Made by a program: the position numbers and the translations under genes | Part shown: positions 16,905 through 28,036 of the stretch, one piece after another | Position numbering within the stretch: position 1 is the stretch's first letter | Layout of the letters: the number at the start of each line of letters is the position of its first letter | The notes under the pieces: generated by a model | Told to the model about the DNA's origin: nothing | The model's input: only the letters and a program-made list of their open reading frames with translations | The model's database searches: none | Assembly: GCA_017857395.1 (NCBI GenBank) | Contig: JAFMDF010000013.1 | Location: 1-64,000, forward strand | Source of the DNA: Bacteroidota bacterium | Lineage (GTDB): Bacteria > Bacteroidota > Bacteroidia > Chitinophagales > Saprospiraceae | Length of the DNA stretch: 64,000 nucleotides | Reading direction: 5' to 3'

Positions 16905-19900
16905 ATGACAGTAGAAGCTGCAAAAAAAACAGCTGAAGAGCGCAGGATTAATTTCGGTAAAATTAAGTTACCGGATTCGTATCCCGATTTGTTGGAGATT
17001 CAGTTGAAAGGGTTCCAAGAATTTTTTCAATTAGAAACAACACCAGAGAATCGGACTAACGAAGGACTGTTCCGCGTATTTCAGGAAAATTTTCCGATTA
17101 CAGATGCAAGAAATATCTTCGTCTTAGAATTCCTCGATTACTTTATCGACCCACCTAGATACAGCATTGAAGAATGTATGCATAGAGGGTTGACGTATAG
17201 TGTACCATTAAAAGCAAAGTTGCGACTTTCTTGTAATGACGAAGAACACCTTGATTTCCAAACGATTGTGCAGGATGTTTTCTTAGGAAATATTCCGTAT
17301 ATGACACCTAAAGGTACGTTTGTTATTAATGGTGCGGAAAGAGTAATCGTTACACAATTACACCGTTCACCTGGTGTATTCTTTGGGCAAAGTTTCCACC
17401 CTAATGGAACAAAAATTTATTCCGCAAGAGTGATTCCTTTTAAGGGCGCTTGGATGGAATTTGCCACAGACATTAATACGGTAATGTATGCTTATATTGA
17501 CCGTAAGAAGAAGTTTCCTGTAACGACTTTACTAAGAGCGATTGGGTATGATACGGATAGAGCAATTCTAGATATTTTCGGTTTAGCAGACGAAGTGCCT
17601 GCGGACAGAGATATGTTGGAACTGTCTATTGGCCGTAAGTTAGCCGCTCGGGTATTGCGTTCTTGGACGGAGGATTTTGTGGATGAAGACACAGGAGAGG
17701 TGGTAACGATTGAGCGGAATGAAATTATCCTAGAACGGGATGTTGTTTTAGATGAAAATAATATTGAGCAAATTCTTGATTCTGATGCAGAAACTATCAT
17801 TTTGCAGAAAGATGATATTGAAGAAGATTACTCAATTATTTATAATACGCTTCAGAAAGACCCTGCGAGTTCTGAAATTGAAGCGGTTCAGCATATCTAC
17901 CGCCAGTTAAGAGGTACGGATCCACCAGATGATGATACGGCGAGAGGTATTATTGATAAATTATTCTTCTCTGACAAACGATATAACTTAGGAGAAGTTG
18001 GTCGATATAAAATCAATCGTAAGTTAGAGCAAGACATCGATAAGGAGGTCTTAGTTTTAACGAAGGAAGATATTATCAAAATCGTTCAATATTTGGTGAA
18101 GTTAATGAACCAAAAGGCGGAGATTGATGATATTGACCACTTAAGTAATCGTAGAGTAAGAACAGTAGGAGAGCAGTTATATGCTCAATTTGGTGTAGGT
18201 TTGGCTCGGATGGCTAGAACGATTCGGGAAAGAATGAACGTGCGGGATAATGAAGTCTTTACACCAATTGACTTGATTAACGCTAGAACCCTTTCTTCTG
18301 TGATTAACTCTTTCTTTGGAACGAGTCAGTTATCTCAGTTCTTGGATCAAACGAATCCATTATCGGAGATTACGCACAAAAGAAGAATTTCCGCATTAGG
18401 ACCAGGTGGTTTATCGAGAGAAAGAGCAGGTTTTGAGGTTCGGGATGTTCACTATTCTCACTATGGTCGATTATGTACGATTGAAACACCGGAAGGACCG
18501 AATATTGGATTGATTTCTACCTTATGTGTATTTGCGAAAGTGAATCGAATGGGATTTCTAGAAACACCTTATAGAGAGGTAAAAGATGGCGCAGTAAATT
18601 ATGAGGTAGAACCTAAATATTTGTCTGCTGAAGGAGAGGATTTTGCGAAAGTAGCACAGGCAAACGCACCATTGAACGAACATGGCGCCTTTGTTTCAGA
18701 TAGAGTTAAGTGTAGAGAACATGGTGATTTCCCTGTATTAGGGCCATCGGAGATTGAATATATGGATGTTGCGCCTAACCAAATTGTTGGGGTGTCAGCA
18801 TCAATGATTCCTTTCTTAGAAAATGATGATGCGAACCGTGCCTTGATGGGATCGAACATGCAGCGTCAAGCCGTTCCGTTATTACGTCCTGATTCGCCAA
18901 TTGTTGGTACAGGATTGGAAGGGAAAGTAGCGCGTGATTCTCGGATGTTAATCAATGCAGAAGGAGATGGAGTAGTAGAATATGTAGATGCTACAGAAGT
19001 AGTTATCCGATATGATAGAACGGAGGAACAAAAGTTAATTTCTTTTGAAGACAACCGTAAGTCTTATAAGTTAGTCAAATTCCGTAGAACGAATCAAGGA
19101 ACTTGTATCAACTTGAAGCCTATCGTAAGAAAGGGGGACAGAGTACACAAAGGTATGATTCTTTGTGATGGTTATGGAACACAGTTAGGAGAATTAGCCA
19201 TTGGCCAGAACCTAAAAGTGGCATTCATGCCTTGGAAAGGGTATAACTTTGAGGATGCGATTGTATTATCAGAAAGAGTTGTAAAAGATGATGTTTTTAC
19301 TTCTTTACATATTGAGCACTTTGAATTAGATGTTCGAGATACTAAATTAGGAGAAGAAGAATTAACGAACGATATTCCAAACGTTAGTGAAGATTCTACG
19401 AAGGATTTGGATGAGAATGGTATCATTAGAATTGGTGCTTGGGTGAAGGAAGGAGATATTTTAATTGGTAAGATTACACCGAAAGGGGAATCTGACCCAA
19501 CTCCAGAAGAGAAATTATTGAGAGCTATCTTCGGTGATAAAGCAGGTGATGTAAAAGATGCATCTTTGAAAGCACCACCATCAACCAAAGGTATCATTAT
19601 CAATAAGCAATTATTCGCTAGAGCGAAAAAAGATAAAGTACAGAAATCACAAGAGAAAGACTTGTTGATGAAGCTGGAAGATCAGCATGCGATTACAATC
19701 AACGAATTAAAGACCATTTTGGTGGATAAGTTGTTGGTATTAGTCAAAGAAAAAGTAGCAAAGAAGGTAAGAAGTGTTTATAACGAAACATTGATTCCTG
19801 GTGGAACAAGATACTCTCAGCCATTACTGAAAGAGATTGATTACACGACTGTTGATTATAGCAACTGGACGGACGACGAACATGCAAATAAGTTGATTTC

Positions 19901-20726
19901 GGAATTATTGCATAATTACAACATTAAGTTAAACGAAGAAGTAGGTAAGTACAAGCGGGAGAAATTCAACATCAGTATTGGTGATGAATTACCAGCAGGT
20001 GTCTTAAAATTGGCGAAAGTTTACTTAGCGAAGAAGCGTAAATTGAAAGTGGGGGATAAGTTAGCTGGACGTCACGGTAATAAAGGTATTGTATCCAGAA
20101 TCGTAAGACAAGAGGATATGCCATTCTTACCAGACGGAACACCAGTTGACATCGTATTGAACCCATTAGGTGTACCTTCTCGGATGAACTTAGGACAGAT
20201 TTTCGAAACAGTTCTAGGTTGGGCAGGAGAGAAATTAGGGGTGAAATTCGCAACGCCAATCTTTGATGGAGCAAGCATGGATGAGATTGAAGAATACATC
20301 CAGCAAGTAAATCTTCCTTCATTGGGACAAGTTTATTTGTACGATGGCGAAACAGGAGATAGATTCCACCAAGAGGCAACGGTTGGGGTAATCTACATGC
20401 TGAAATTATCGCACATGGTAGATGATAAGATGCACGCTCGTTCTATTGGACCATACTCGTTGATTACGCAGCAACCATTGGGTGGTAAAGCTCAATTTGG
20501 TGGACAGCGTTTTGGTGAAATGGAGGTATGGGCATTAGAAGCTTATGGTGCAGCTAGTATCCTACAGGAGTTATTGACCATTAAGTCGGATGACATTAAC
20601 GGTCGAGCGAAAGCTTACGAAGCAATCGTAAAAGGAGACAATCTTCCAGTTCCAAATATTCCTGAATCTTTCAATGTATTAGTACATGAATTGAGAGGGT
20701 TGGCTTTGGATATTAAGTTTGAATAA
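16905..20726 (+). CDS. rpoB: RNA polymerase subunit beta
   Basis: 1273 residues from the ATG at 16905 (an in-frame GTG at 16896 is less likely). Signature regions include the rifampicin pocket [20 protein letters not shown] with no classical resistance substitution at the Asp, His, Arg or Ser positions, [18 protein letters not shown], and near the C-terminus the [10 protein letters not shown] motif and [20 protein letters not shown]. Forms the catalytic core with beta-prime. Codon use matches neighbours. The transcript continues into rpoC through a structured 165-nt gap. Confidence 0.98.
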   Translation: MTVEAAKKTAEERRINFGKIKLPDSYPDLLEIQLKGFQEFFQLETTPENRTNEGLFRVFQENFPITDARNIFVLEFLDYFIDPPRYSIEECMHRGLTYSVPLKAKLRLSCNDEEHLDFQTIVQDVFLGNIPYMTPKGTFVINGAERVIVTQLHRSPGVFFGQSFHPNGTKIYSARVIPFKGAWMEFATDINTVMYAYIDRKKKFPVTTLLRAIGYDTDRAILDIFGLADEVPADRDMLELSIGRKLAARVLRSWTEDFVDEDTGEVVTIERNEIILERDVVLDENNIEQILDSDAETIILQKDDIEEDYSIIYNTLQKDPASSEIEAVQHIYRQLRGTDPPDDDTARGIIDKLFFSDKRYNLGEVGRYKINRKLEQDIDKEVLVLTKEDIIKIVQYLVKLMNQKAEIDDIDHLSNRRVRTVGEQLYAQFGVGLARMARTIRERMNVRDNEVFTPIDLINARTLSSVINSFFGTSQLSQFLDQTNPLSEITHKRRISALGPGGLSRERAGFEVRDVHYSHYGRLCTIETPEGPNIGLISTLCVFAKVNRMGFLETPYREVKDGAVNYEVEPKYLSAEGEDFAKVAQANAPLNEHGAFVSDRVKCREHGDFPVLGPSEIEYMDVAPNQIVGVSASMIPFLENDDANRALMGSNMQRQAVPLLRPDSPIVGTGLEGKVARDSRMLINAEGDGVVEYVDATEVVIRYDRTEEQKLISFEDNRKSYKLVKFRRTNQGTCINLKPIVRKGDRVHKGMILCDGYGTQLGELAIGQNLKVAFMPWKGYNFEDAIVLSERVVKDDVFTSLHIEHFELDVRDTKLGEEELTNDIPNVSEDSTKDLDENGIIRIGAWVKEGDILIGKITPKGESDPTPEEKLLRAIFGDKAGDVKDASLKAPPSTKGIIINKQLFARAKKDKVQKSQEKDLLMKLEDQHAITINELKTILVDKLLVLVKEKVAKKVRSVYNETLIPGGTRYSQPLLKEIDYTTVDYSNWTDDEHANKLISELLHNYNIKLNEEVGKYKREKFNISIGDELPAGVLKLAKVYLAKKRKLKVGDKLAGRHGNKGIVSRIVRQEDMPFLPDGTPVDIVLNPLGVPSRMNLGQIFETVLGWAGEKLGVKFATPIFDGASMDEIEEYIQQVNLPSLGQVYLYDGETGDRFHQEATVGVIYMLKLSHMVDDKMHARSIGPYSLITQQPLGGKAQFGGQRFGEMEVWALEAYGAASILQELLTIKSDDINGRAKAYEAIVKGDNLPVPNIPESFNVLVHELRGLALDIKFE

Positions 20727-20729
20727 TGT

Positions 20730-20888
20730 GTTGCGGGTTGCGAGTTGCGGGTTGCGGGTTATAATAACTCGCAACTCGTAACCCGCAACTCACAACTCGA
20801 ATAATAAACCATTAATTAATCAGCGGATTTCGGAAGCTGGTTCGGAGTAAAACCCGCAACTCGCAACTCGCAACCCGCCAACCGACAA
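20730..20888. repeat. Three-block 7-nt repeat hairpin between rpoB and rpoC
   Basis: Block A (20730-20760) is four GTTGCGR units plus GTT. Block B (20766-20799) and block C (20851-20888) are runs of the complementary 7-nt unit AACYCGC. A-C can pair over about 30 nt with one G-U and no mismatch until the end; A-B can pair over the same length with several wobbles and two mismatches. The structures exclude each other. Block C ends 3 nt before the rpoC ATG. Confidence 0.85.
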
Positions 20889-20891
20889 TAA

Positions 20892-23800
20892 ATGGCATTT
20901 AGAAAAAATTTTAATAAAGCGGAGCAAAGACGTTTTGAAAGTATTACGATTAGCTTGTCTTCGCCAGATGATATTTTAGAACGATCTTATGGAGAGGTGT
21001 TAAAGCCAGAAACTATTAACTATCGTTCTTATAAGCCAGAAAGAGATGGTTTGTTCTGTGAACGTATTTTCGGACCTGTAAAGGATTACGAATGTTACTG
21101 TGGTAAATATAAGCGTATCCGATATAAGGGTATTGTTTGTGACCGTTGTGGGGTAGAAGTAACGGAAAAGAAAGTACGTAGAGAACGTATGGGACACATC
21201 AAATTGGTGGTGCCCGTAGTGCATATCTGGTTCTTTAAATCATTACCAAATAAGATTGGTTACCTTTTAGGATTATCTTCTAAGAAATTAGAGACGATTA
21301 TCTATTACGAGCGATATATTGTCGTCCAGCCAGGCGTGAAAGAGTCAGCATTGAGTAAGATGGACTTGTTGACAGAAGAAGAGTATTTAGAACACTTAGA
21401 TTCTTTACCTGCTGAAAATCAGGCTTTAGAAAATGACCATCCAGATAAATTTATCGCTTTGATGGGCGCTGGTGCGGTGAAAGAATTATTGATGCGATTG
21501 GATTTAGACCAATTGTCTTATGATTTAAGACATCAAGCAACGAATGAAACTTCTCAACAACGTAAGTCTGAGGCTTTAAAGCGTTTGAGAGTAGTGGAAG
21601 CATTTAGAGACGGACAAACTCGGATTGAAAATCGACCAGAATGGGCGGTGATTCAATACTTGCCAGTTGTTCCGCCAGAATTGCGTCCATTAGTACCATT
21701 AGATGGTGGTCGTTTCGCAAGTTCGGATTTAAATGATTTATACCGTCGGGTAATCATTAGAAATAACCGTTTGAAACGTTTGTTAGAAATCAAAGCGCCA
21801 GAAGTAATTTTGCGTAATGAGAAGCGGATGTTGCAGGAAGCGGTAGATTCTTTATTTGATAACTCTCGGAAGTCGAATGCGGTAAAAGCAGAAGGTGGAC
21901 GTGCTTTGAAATCTTTAAGTGATATTCTTAAAGGTAAGCAAGGTCGTTTCCGTCAGAACTTATTGGGTAAACGGGTAGATTATTCTGGTCGTTCTGTAAT
22001 TGTGGTAGGACCTTCGTTGAAATTACACGAATGTGGGTTACCAAAAGGAATGGCATCGGAATTATTCAAGCCTTTCGTTATTCGTAAGTTGATAGAAAGA
22101 GGTATCGTGAAAACGGTAAAATCTGCTAAGAAATTAGTAGATAGAAAAGACCCTGTGATTTGGGAAATTTTAGAAAATATTCTAAAAGGTCACCCAATTA
22201 TGTTAAATCGGGCACCAACGCTTCACCGTTTATCTATCCAATCTTTCCAACCTACTTTGGTAGAAGGAAAAGCGATTCAGTTACACCCATTAGTTTGTGG
22301 TGCCTTTAACGCGGATTTTGACGGTGACCAGATGGCAGTACACGTACCGTTGAGCCAAGCAGCAATTTTGGAAGCTCAGGTATTGATGTTATCTGCGCAC
22401 AATATGTTTAATCCTCAGGATGGTTCGCCGATTTTGCTGCCATCTCAGGATATGATTTTAGGACTTTACTACATTACCAAAGAAAGAACAGTCGGTAAGA
22501 TTAAAGGAGCTGGTGGTACTTTCTATTCTCCAGAAGAGGTAATGATTGCTTATAATGAAGGGGAGTTAGACTTACACGCAGCAGTAACGGTACGAATAGA
22601 TAATTTTGAAGATGAGGAAGGAAACTTGGTGAAAAAGCGGATTAAAACCACTTGTGGTAGAGTACTGTTTAACTCAGTTGTTCCTCCAGGAAAGATTCCA
22701 TTTATTAATGAATTATTGACCAAGCGGGCTTTGAAAAAAGTAATCGCAGGTATCATTAGAAAAGCAGATTTTGGTGCGACGGCTTCATTCTTGGATGCCA
22801 TTAAGGAATTAGGTTTCCTTTGGGCTTTCAAAGGCGGATTATCCTTTAACTTAGGGGATTTGATTACGCCTTCTAATAAAGCAAGAGTTTTATCTGAAGC
22901 TCAGGAAGAAGTAGAAGAAGTATGGAATAATTACGAGATGGGGTTAATTACCAATAACGAACGATACAACAAAATCATTGATATTTGGACAACAGGTGAT
23001 AATGACATCACGACCAAATTGATGGATGAGTTGGCATCGCATAAAGATGGATTTAACTCAGTTTGGATGATGTTAGACTCCGGAGCACGGGGTTCTAGAC
23101 AGCAAATTAAGCAGTTATGTGGATTAAGAGGGTTGATGGCGAAACCAAGAAAATCTGGTGATACAGGTGGGGCGATTATTGAAAACCCAATCTTATCTAA
23201 CTTCGTGGATGGATTATCTGTATTGGAATACTTTATCTCCACACACGGTGCGAGAAAAGGTTTGGCGGATACAGCATTGAAGACTGCGGATGCAGGTTAC
23301 TTGACTAGAAGATTGGTGGATGTTGCACAGGATGTTGTTGTCAAAGAAGAAGATTGCGAAACCTTAAGAGGCATTGATACTTTTGCCTTAAAGGAAAACG
23401 AAAAGATTATTAAATCACTAGCAGATAGAATTGAAGGTCGGTATACTTTACATGAAGTGACGCACCCTGTAACAGATGAAGTCATTTTAGAAGCAGCGGA
23501 GTACATCACAATGGATAAGGCGAAGTATATTGATGATGAGGGAATCGAAATGGTCACTATCCGTTCTGTATTGACTTGTTCTGTGAAACGTGGGGTTTGT
23601 AGAAAATGCTACGGTAAGAACTTAGCAACAGGTAGAATCGCAGAGATGGGAGATGCTGTTGGAATTATCGCTGCCCAATCTATTGGAGAGCCTGGTACAC
23701 AGTTGACTTTACGTACTTTCCACGTAGGTGGTACGGCATCGGTATCTAAGACGGAATCTAGTTTATTATCTAAATTTGACGGTAAAATCGAATTTGATAG

Positions 23801-25196
23801 TATGCGGACTACCCAGCATACGGATGATGATGGTAAGACAACAACGGTCGTATTAGCGAGAACGGGTGAAGTTAGAATTGTTGACCCCAAAACTAAGCGT
23901 CAATATATTGCTCACTATATTACTTATGGTTCTACGCTTAATGTAGAAGATGGACAAACAATCAAGAAAGGAGATAAGATTTGTGAATGGGATCCATTTA
24001 ATAACGTAATTATCTCTGAATTTTCTGGTATCGTTCGATATGATTCGATTATTGAAGGTAAAACCTTCCGTTCAGAGAGTGATGCGCAAACTGGTTTCTC
24101 TGAGAAAGTAATCATCGAATCTAAGAATAAGCGAGTTATTCCAACGATTAAAATTATTTCTCCAGCTGGAGAAGAATTAAGAAGTTATAACTTACCAGTA
24201 GGGGCTTATATTTCTATCGAAGATGGAGCAGAAGTGAATGCGGGTGAAAGAATTGTGAAGATTCCTAGACAATTAGGTAAAATTCAGGATATTACGGGTG
24301 GTTTACCACGGGTAACAGAGTTATTCGAGGCTAGAAACCCATCTAATCCTGCAGTAACTTCTGAAATTGATGGAGTTGTTGCCTTTGGTAAAATCAAGCG
24401 GGGTAACAGAGAAATCATCGTTACTTCTAAAGATGAGCAAAGAAGAAAATACCTAGTTGGTTTATCTAAGCATATCTTAGTTCAGGAAGGTGACTTCGTA
24501 AGAGCTGGAACTCAATTATCTGATGGGTCTACTGCACCAAGAGACATCTTACAAATTAAGGGACCTTTTGCGGTACAGTACTACTTAGTGAACGGCGTAC
24601 AAGAAGTATATCGTTCTCAGGGTATTACCATTAATGATAAGCACATCGAGGTAATCGTGCGTCAGATGATGCGTAGAGTACAAATCGAAGATGCTGGAGA
24701 TACTACTTTCTTAGAAGGAGAAGCAGTTGAGAAGTATGACTTCTTAGCACAGAATGACTGGATTTTTGATAAGAAATTCATCACGAATAGCGGTGACTCT
24801 AGTAAATTACGTCCAGGACAGTTAGTAACTTTACGTCAAATCAGAGAAGAAAATTCTTACTTGAAGCGTAATGACCGTTCTATCTGTAAATTCCGAGATG
24901 CGGTTGCGGCTACTTCTAGTCCTTTATTACAAGGTATCACCAAGTCTTCCTTAGGGGTAGCAAGTTGGATTTCTGCGGCATCGTTCCAGGAAACAACGAA
25001 AGTACTAAGTACTGCTGCCATCGGTGCGAAGCGTGATTTCTTAGAAGGCTTGAAAGAAAACGTTATCGTTGGTAAGAAGATTCCTGCTGGTACAGGAATG
25101 AAACATTACAAAGAGTTGTGGGTGACGACTAAGGCGCAAAATGAAGCGAATCAAGCTCGTGCCGCACAATTTGAAGATATTGAAGAGTATCAATAG
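20892..25196 (+). CDS. rpoC: RNA polymerase subunit beta-prime
   Basis: 1434 residues. The N-terminal zinc ribbon ([20 protein letters not shown], near 71-90), the catalytic [12 protein letters not shown] with the three magnesium-binding aspartates, the bridge-helix/trigger-loop region, and the second zinc site ([13 protein letters not shown]) are intact. Completes the polymerase core. The start codon sits 3 nt after an array of 7-nt repeats that can form a long hairpin, so its translation may depend on melting or on coupling to rpoB. Ends with a strong terminator. Confidence 0.98.
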   Translation: MAFRKNFNKAEQRRFESITISLSSPDDILERSYGEVLKPETINYRSYKPERDGLFCERIFGPVKDYECYCGKYKRIRYKGIVCDRCGVEVTEKKVRRERMGHIKLVVPVVHIWFFKSLPNKIGYLLGLSSKKLETIIYYERYIVVQPGVKESALSKMDLLTEEEYLEHLDSLPAENQALENDHPDKFIALMGAGAVKELLMRLDLDQLSYDLRHQATNETSQQRKSEALKRLRVVEAFRDGQTRIENRPEWAVIQYLPVVPPELRPLVPLDGGRFASSDLNDLYRRVIIRNNRLKRLLEIKAPEVILRNEKRMLQEAVDSLFDNSRKSNAVKAEGGRALKSLSDILKGKQGRFRQNLLGKRVDYSGRSVIVVGPSLKLHECGLPKGMASELFKPFVIRKLIERGIVKTVKSAKKLVDRKDPVIWEILENILKGHPIMLNRAPTLHRLSIQSFQPTLVEGKAIQLHPLVCGAFNADFDGDQMAVHVPLSQAAILEAQVLMLSAHNMFNPQDGSPILLPSQDMILGLYYITKERTVGKIKGAGGTFYSPEEVMIAYNEGELDLHAAVTVRIDNFEDEEGNLVKKRIKTTCGRVLFNSVVPPGKIPFINELLTKRALKKVIAGIIRKADFGATASFLDAIKELGFLWAFKGGLSFNLGDLITPSNKARVLSEAQEEVEEVWNNYEMGLITNNERYNKIIDIWTTGDNDITTKLMDELASHKDGFNSVWMMLDSGARGSRQQIKQLCGLRGLMAKPRKSGDTGGAIIENPILSNFVDGLSVLEYFISTHGARKGLADTALKTADAGYLTRRLVDVAQDVVVKEEDCETLRGIDTFALKENEKIIKSLADRIEGRYTLHEVTHPVTDEVILEAAEYITMDKAKYIDDEGIEMVTIRSVLTCSVKRGVCRKCYGKNLATGRIAEMGDAVGIIAAQSIGEPGTQLTLRTFHVGGTASVSKTESSLLSKFDGKIEFDSMRTTQHTDDDGKTTTVVLARTGEVRIVDPKTKRQYIAHYITYGSTLNVEDGQTIKKGDKICEWDPFNNVIISEFSGIVRYDSIIEGKTFRSESDAQTGFSEKVIIESKNKRVIPTIKIISPAGEELRSYNLPVGAYISIEDGAEVNAGERIVKIPRQLGKIQDITGGLPRVTELFEARNPSNPAVTSEIDGVVAFGKIKRGNREIIVTSKDEQRRKYLVGLSKHILVQEGDFVRAGTQLSDGSTAPRDILQIKGPFAVQYYLVNGVQEVYRSQGITINDKHIEVIVRQMMRRVQIEDAGDTTFLEGEAVEKYDFLAQNDWIFDKKFITNSGDSSKLRPGQLVTLRQIREENSYLKRNDRSICKFRDAVAATSSPLLQGITKSSLGVASWISAASFQETTKVLSTAAIGAKRDFLEGLKENVIVGKKIPAGTGMKHYKELWVTTKAQNEANQARAAQFEDIEEYQ

Positions 25197-25251
25197 CCGT
25201 AATGCGGACTTTAGTTCGTAACTAACGACTCGATTCTTTTCTAAGAAGTAT

Positions 25252-25283
25252 AAGGCATCTCCTTTTTGGGGGATGCCTTTTTT
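25252..25283 (+). terminator. Terminator after rpoC
   Basis: Stem AAGGCATCTCC / GGGGGATGCCTT with a T-rich loop, then TTTTTT. Ends the secE-to-rpoC operon. Confidence 0.88.
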
Positions 25284-25296
25284 GATGTAATAAAAT

Positions 25297-25360
25297 AAGG
25301 TAAAGCGGATTGTTAATCCGTTCTTAAAAAGGTTAGGAAGGCGAATTAACAATCTACCTT
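25297..25360. repeat. Hairpin between rpoC and CotH gene
   Basis: GATTGTTAAT (25308-25317) pairs with ATTAACAATC (25345-25354), extended by AAGGTA/TACCTT across a 5-nt bulge. It lies between convergent genes and may end the minus-strand transcript. Confidence 0.6.
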
Positions 25361-25364
25361 ACTA

Positions 25365-26360
25365 TTATTCCACAAAACCTCGCACCACTGCTTCTCTTTC
25401 CTGAAATAAAAGCAATAATTTATCCAACTCAATCATCCATTGGGTCATAGAATTGGGCGTATTATATTTATTAATTTGTAAGGGAAAAACGGGCTCAATC
25501 TCTGCTGCATTGGTATGGACAATCATTTTAAATTTATCAAAAGACAAGGCATTCTGCTTTAAAAGAAGTTGATACCTATCCCAGAATTTTTGTTGAAAAT
25601 CAGCCTCCTTATACAGCAATAAGAATAAATCAGTCAGCATATTTTTTTGCTGTTTATTGGTGATAATAGCTAAGGGCGACTTGTCCATTTTTAACCAAGC
25701 TACTTTATCTAAATCAAACAGCACAAATCTAAAAGGACCATCTTTGACTGCATAAAACCGTGCATTATTATGTGGCCAATCTGTATTGCCCAAATAGGAT
25801 TCCACAATCATATAGTCGATGAAATTATTGATGTCTAATTCCGTTTTTATATAGACTATATCTGATTCATTAATAGCGGCCACAAATCGGTCAATACGGT
25901 CAAAATCGCCATCTTTTTTAAGGAATGCAAGGGTCGTAATTTTAGCAAGGGTAATATCCCGTTTCTTTACCTGATATAAACCAGCCATCCCATTTGTATT
26001 CGCTTCTGTTCTTAAATTCATCAAGCCATAAAATTCCTCATTTATATAGACAAGGGTAGGTTCACCGTAGGTTAAGTCTATATCTAAGCCCGCATTAATT
26101 GTCAACTGGGTGATACTTAAATCTTTTAACATCGTATTTCTAAAATCACTACCAGAATTCCTTAATCGGATGGCTTTGATTTTATCAATATTATGATGTG
26201 GAAGTAGTTGCTTCGGATTGATTAAAGAACGGTCTCTATTATCATATTTTTTGTCAAATTTTATGCCCAAGGATTTCAAGGGAAACTTAGTGGAGAAACC
26301 CCCTTTTATACTTAACTCGATTGCTTGATTGGCGACCACAACTTCCTTATTTCTATACAA
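25365..26360 (-). CDS. CotH kinase-like protein, 5' end frame-broken
   Basis: 331 residues in this frame from a TTG. CotH-type features: IKGGFSTKFPLKSLGIKF, LRNSGSDFRNTMLKD, FYGLMNLR, NNFIDYMIVESYLGNTDWPHN and RFVLFDLDKVAW with likely metal-binding Asp residues. CotH proteins are atypical kinases that phosphorylate spore-coat or surface proteins. Coding content continues upstream of the TTG (EPKEDLEIVGIFDLY) to a TAA at 26430-26432; a second frame with an ATG at 26506 (MSYKRIQTLCLSSEIPYKVAK) ends at 26402. The two overlap, so one indel separates a likely 380-residue gene into two pieces. No signal peptide seen. Downstream of the phosphoesterase gene, probably the same operon. Confidence 0.7.
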   Translation of the reverse strand: MYRNKEVVVANQAIELSIKGGFSTKFPLKSLGIKFDKKYDNRDRSLINPKQLLPHHNIDKIKAIRLRNSGSDFRNTMLKDLSITQLTINAGLDIDLTYGEPTLVYINEEFYGLMNLRTEANTNGMAGLYQVKKRDITLAKITTLAFLKKDGDFDRIDRFVAAINESDIVYIKTELDINNFIDYMIVESYLGNTDWPHNNARFYAVKDGPFRFVLFDLDKVAWLKMDKSPLAIITNKQQKNMLTDLFLLLYKEADFQQKFWDRYQLLLKQNALSFDKFKMIVHTNAAEIEPVFPLQINKYNTPNSMTQWMIELDKLLLLFQEREAVVRGFVE

Positions 26361-26544
26361 ATCAAATATGCCTACTATTTCTAAATCTTCCTTAGGTTCT
26401 GCTAAAAGTTGGTCAAAATATCGAATATTTTATAAATTTCTTCTTTGGCTACTTTGTAAGGAATTTCTGATGACAGGCAAAGAGTTTGTATTCTTTTATA
26501 AGACATACTTGCTTTTAAAAATTATGAAAGTTAGCGTCAAAAAA

Positions 26545-27807
26545 CTAAACCTCCCGCTCCAACTCAATAACCGTAATTTCAGGCCACATCCCAATCCGCC
26601 CAGGAAAGGTCAAAAAACCAAAGCCCCGATTGACATATAAATACTGTTTCGCTTCTTCATACAATCCCATCCATTTATCGTAGCGATATTGCGCAGGCGA
26701 CCATTTAAATCCAGGCATATTGATGCCAAATTGAAACCCGTGGGTATGTCCACTTAAAGTAAGGTGAATATGTTTTTGATGCGGAATAACTTTATCATCC
26801 CAATGCGTAGGGTCATGAGAAAGTAAGACACAAAAATCATTCGAAGTTGTATTGTTTAACGCTTTATCTAAATCGCCTTTTTTTGGGAAATATCGAGCAC
26901 GCCCCCAATTTTCGACGCCTAATAAACAAATACGCTCGCCCTCTTTTTCTAGGATAGCATTTTTGTTATTGAGCAATTCGAAGCCCATTTGTTCATACTT
27001 TTTATAGAAATCTGCCCAATACGCTTTTTGTTCTTGTACACCATCAGGTACGCCATAATAATCGTGATTGCCCAAGATGGAAAATTTACCCGATTTGGCT
27101 TGAATTTTTTTAAAAACATCGATATAATCATTCACTTCATCCTTATCTGAATTGACCAAATCACCTGTGAAAACGACAATGTCTGCGGCTTGCTCATTAA
27201 TCATTTGGACACCTTTGGCAACACTCGAAATATTATCCAAACTGCCTGCATGAATATCCGATATTTGCACGATTTTAAAACCATCAAAAGCGGCGGGTAA
27301 ATCGGCAAAAGCTAACTTAACTTTATTGACGGTATAGGCATATTTGCCTTTGGTAATGCCATAGAACATGGTAGAAAATGGAAGCGCAGCAATACCTGTG
27401 GCTGCTAAAGTTAAAAAGCGCCGACGGCTAGGGAAGGTTTTATGTTCATCAGGGAAATCTTTGCCCGAAAAGAAGGTATATAGAAAATTGCCAATGCCGT
27501 AAAAGAAACGCCCTATATCTTGAGGTAATAAAAAAGCAACAAAGGTTAATTTGGTGGCAAGTGCTGTTAGAATAACCCCTAAATAAAGATTGGCATCGGT
27601 GCTGCTAAAAAATCGACCACCGATAAATGCTTCGTGAAATTTATAGAAACAATAGTAAATAAATGCACTTAATAACCAATAGGCAACGGAAAAAAGGACC
27701 TGCTGCTTTTTGTTTTTGAGGAGTGATTTTAAACCAAAAAAAGTGTAAATATCTAGGAAGGCATAAATAAAGCAAATCGTATAAAAAGTATTTAATCTGG
27801 ACCTCAT
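26545..27807 (-). CDS. Membrane metallophosphoesterase (YkuE/YaeI-like)
   Basis: 420 residues. The N-terminal third has about four hydrophobic helices (1-110), then an RRRFLTLAATGIAALP segment that resembles a Tat-like or internal membrane signal, then a calcineurin-like phosphoesterase: ISDIHAGS, VFTGDLVNSD, LGNHDYYG, and SGHTHGFQ supply the dimetal ligands. The soluble domain is predicted outside the cytoplasm. Related proteins hydrolyse UDP-diacylglucosamine or other phospholipid heads, but the substrate here is unknown. The CotH gene follows closely on the same strand. Confidence 0.87.
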   Translation of the reverse strand: MRSRLNTFYTICFIYAFLDIYTFFGLKSLLKNKKQQVLFSVAYWLLSAFIYYCFYKFHEAFIGGRFFSSTDANLYLGVILTALATKLTFVAFLLPQDIGRFFYGIGNFLYTFFSGKDFPDEHKTFPSRRRFLTLAATGIAALPFSTMFYGITKGKYAYTVNKVKLAFADLPAAFDGFKIVQISDIHAGSLDNISSVAKGVQMINEQAADIVVFTGDLVNSDKDEVNDYIDVFKKIQAKSGKFSILGNHDYYGVPDGVQEQKAYWADFYKKYEQMGFELLNNKNAILEKEGERICLLGVENWGRARYFPKKGDLDKALNNTTSNDFCVLLSHDPTHWDDKVIPHQKHIHLTLSGHTHGFQFGINMPGFKWSPAQYRYDKWMGLYEEAKQYLYVNRGFGFLTFPGRIGMWPEITVIELEREV

Positions 27808-27934
27808 TTTTAGGAATTTGTCGATGATTTATTTTATTGTTTACCACTTAGTCATTTAAGTGCATTTAGTTTTTCTGTTCCATATAATAAGCAACTAATT
27901 AATCGAAATAAAGGCTTAAAGACCTTGTAACGGA

Positions 27935-27950
27935 ACAGGATAAATCCTGT
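27935..27950. repeat. Short palindrome between divergent genes
   Basis: ACAGGAT and ATCCTGT separated by 2 nt (perfect 7-bp palindrome) in the 229-nt divergent gap. It could be an operator, but nothing ties it to a regulator. Confidence 0.35.
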
Positions 27951-28036
27951 GATACCAGTTAAATTGTCTTAGCATTATTACGAATTACAAAAATAACCTA
28001 ACTTTCCGTAAATTGGGGCAAATTAAAATAAAAACG

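Noticed and set aside
19972-20379. 135-codon minus-strand frame inside rpoB
   Set aside because: Shadow of a conserved rpoB segment; low-complexity Leu/Pro composition.
20730-20888. CRISPR array
   Set aside because: Units are 7 nt, contiguous, without spacers, and occur as complementary blocks.
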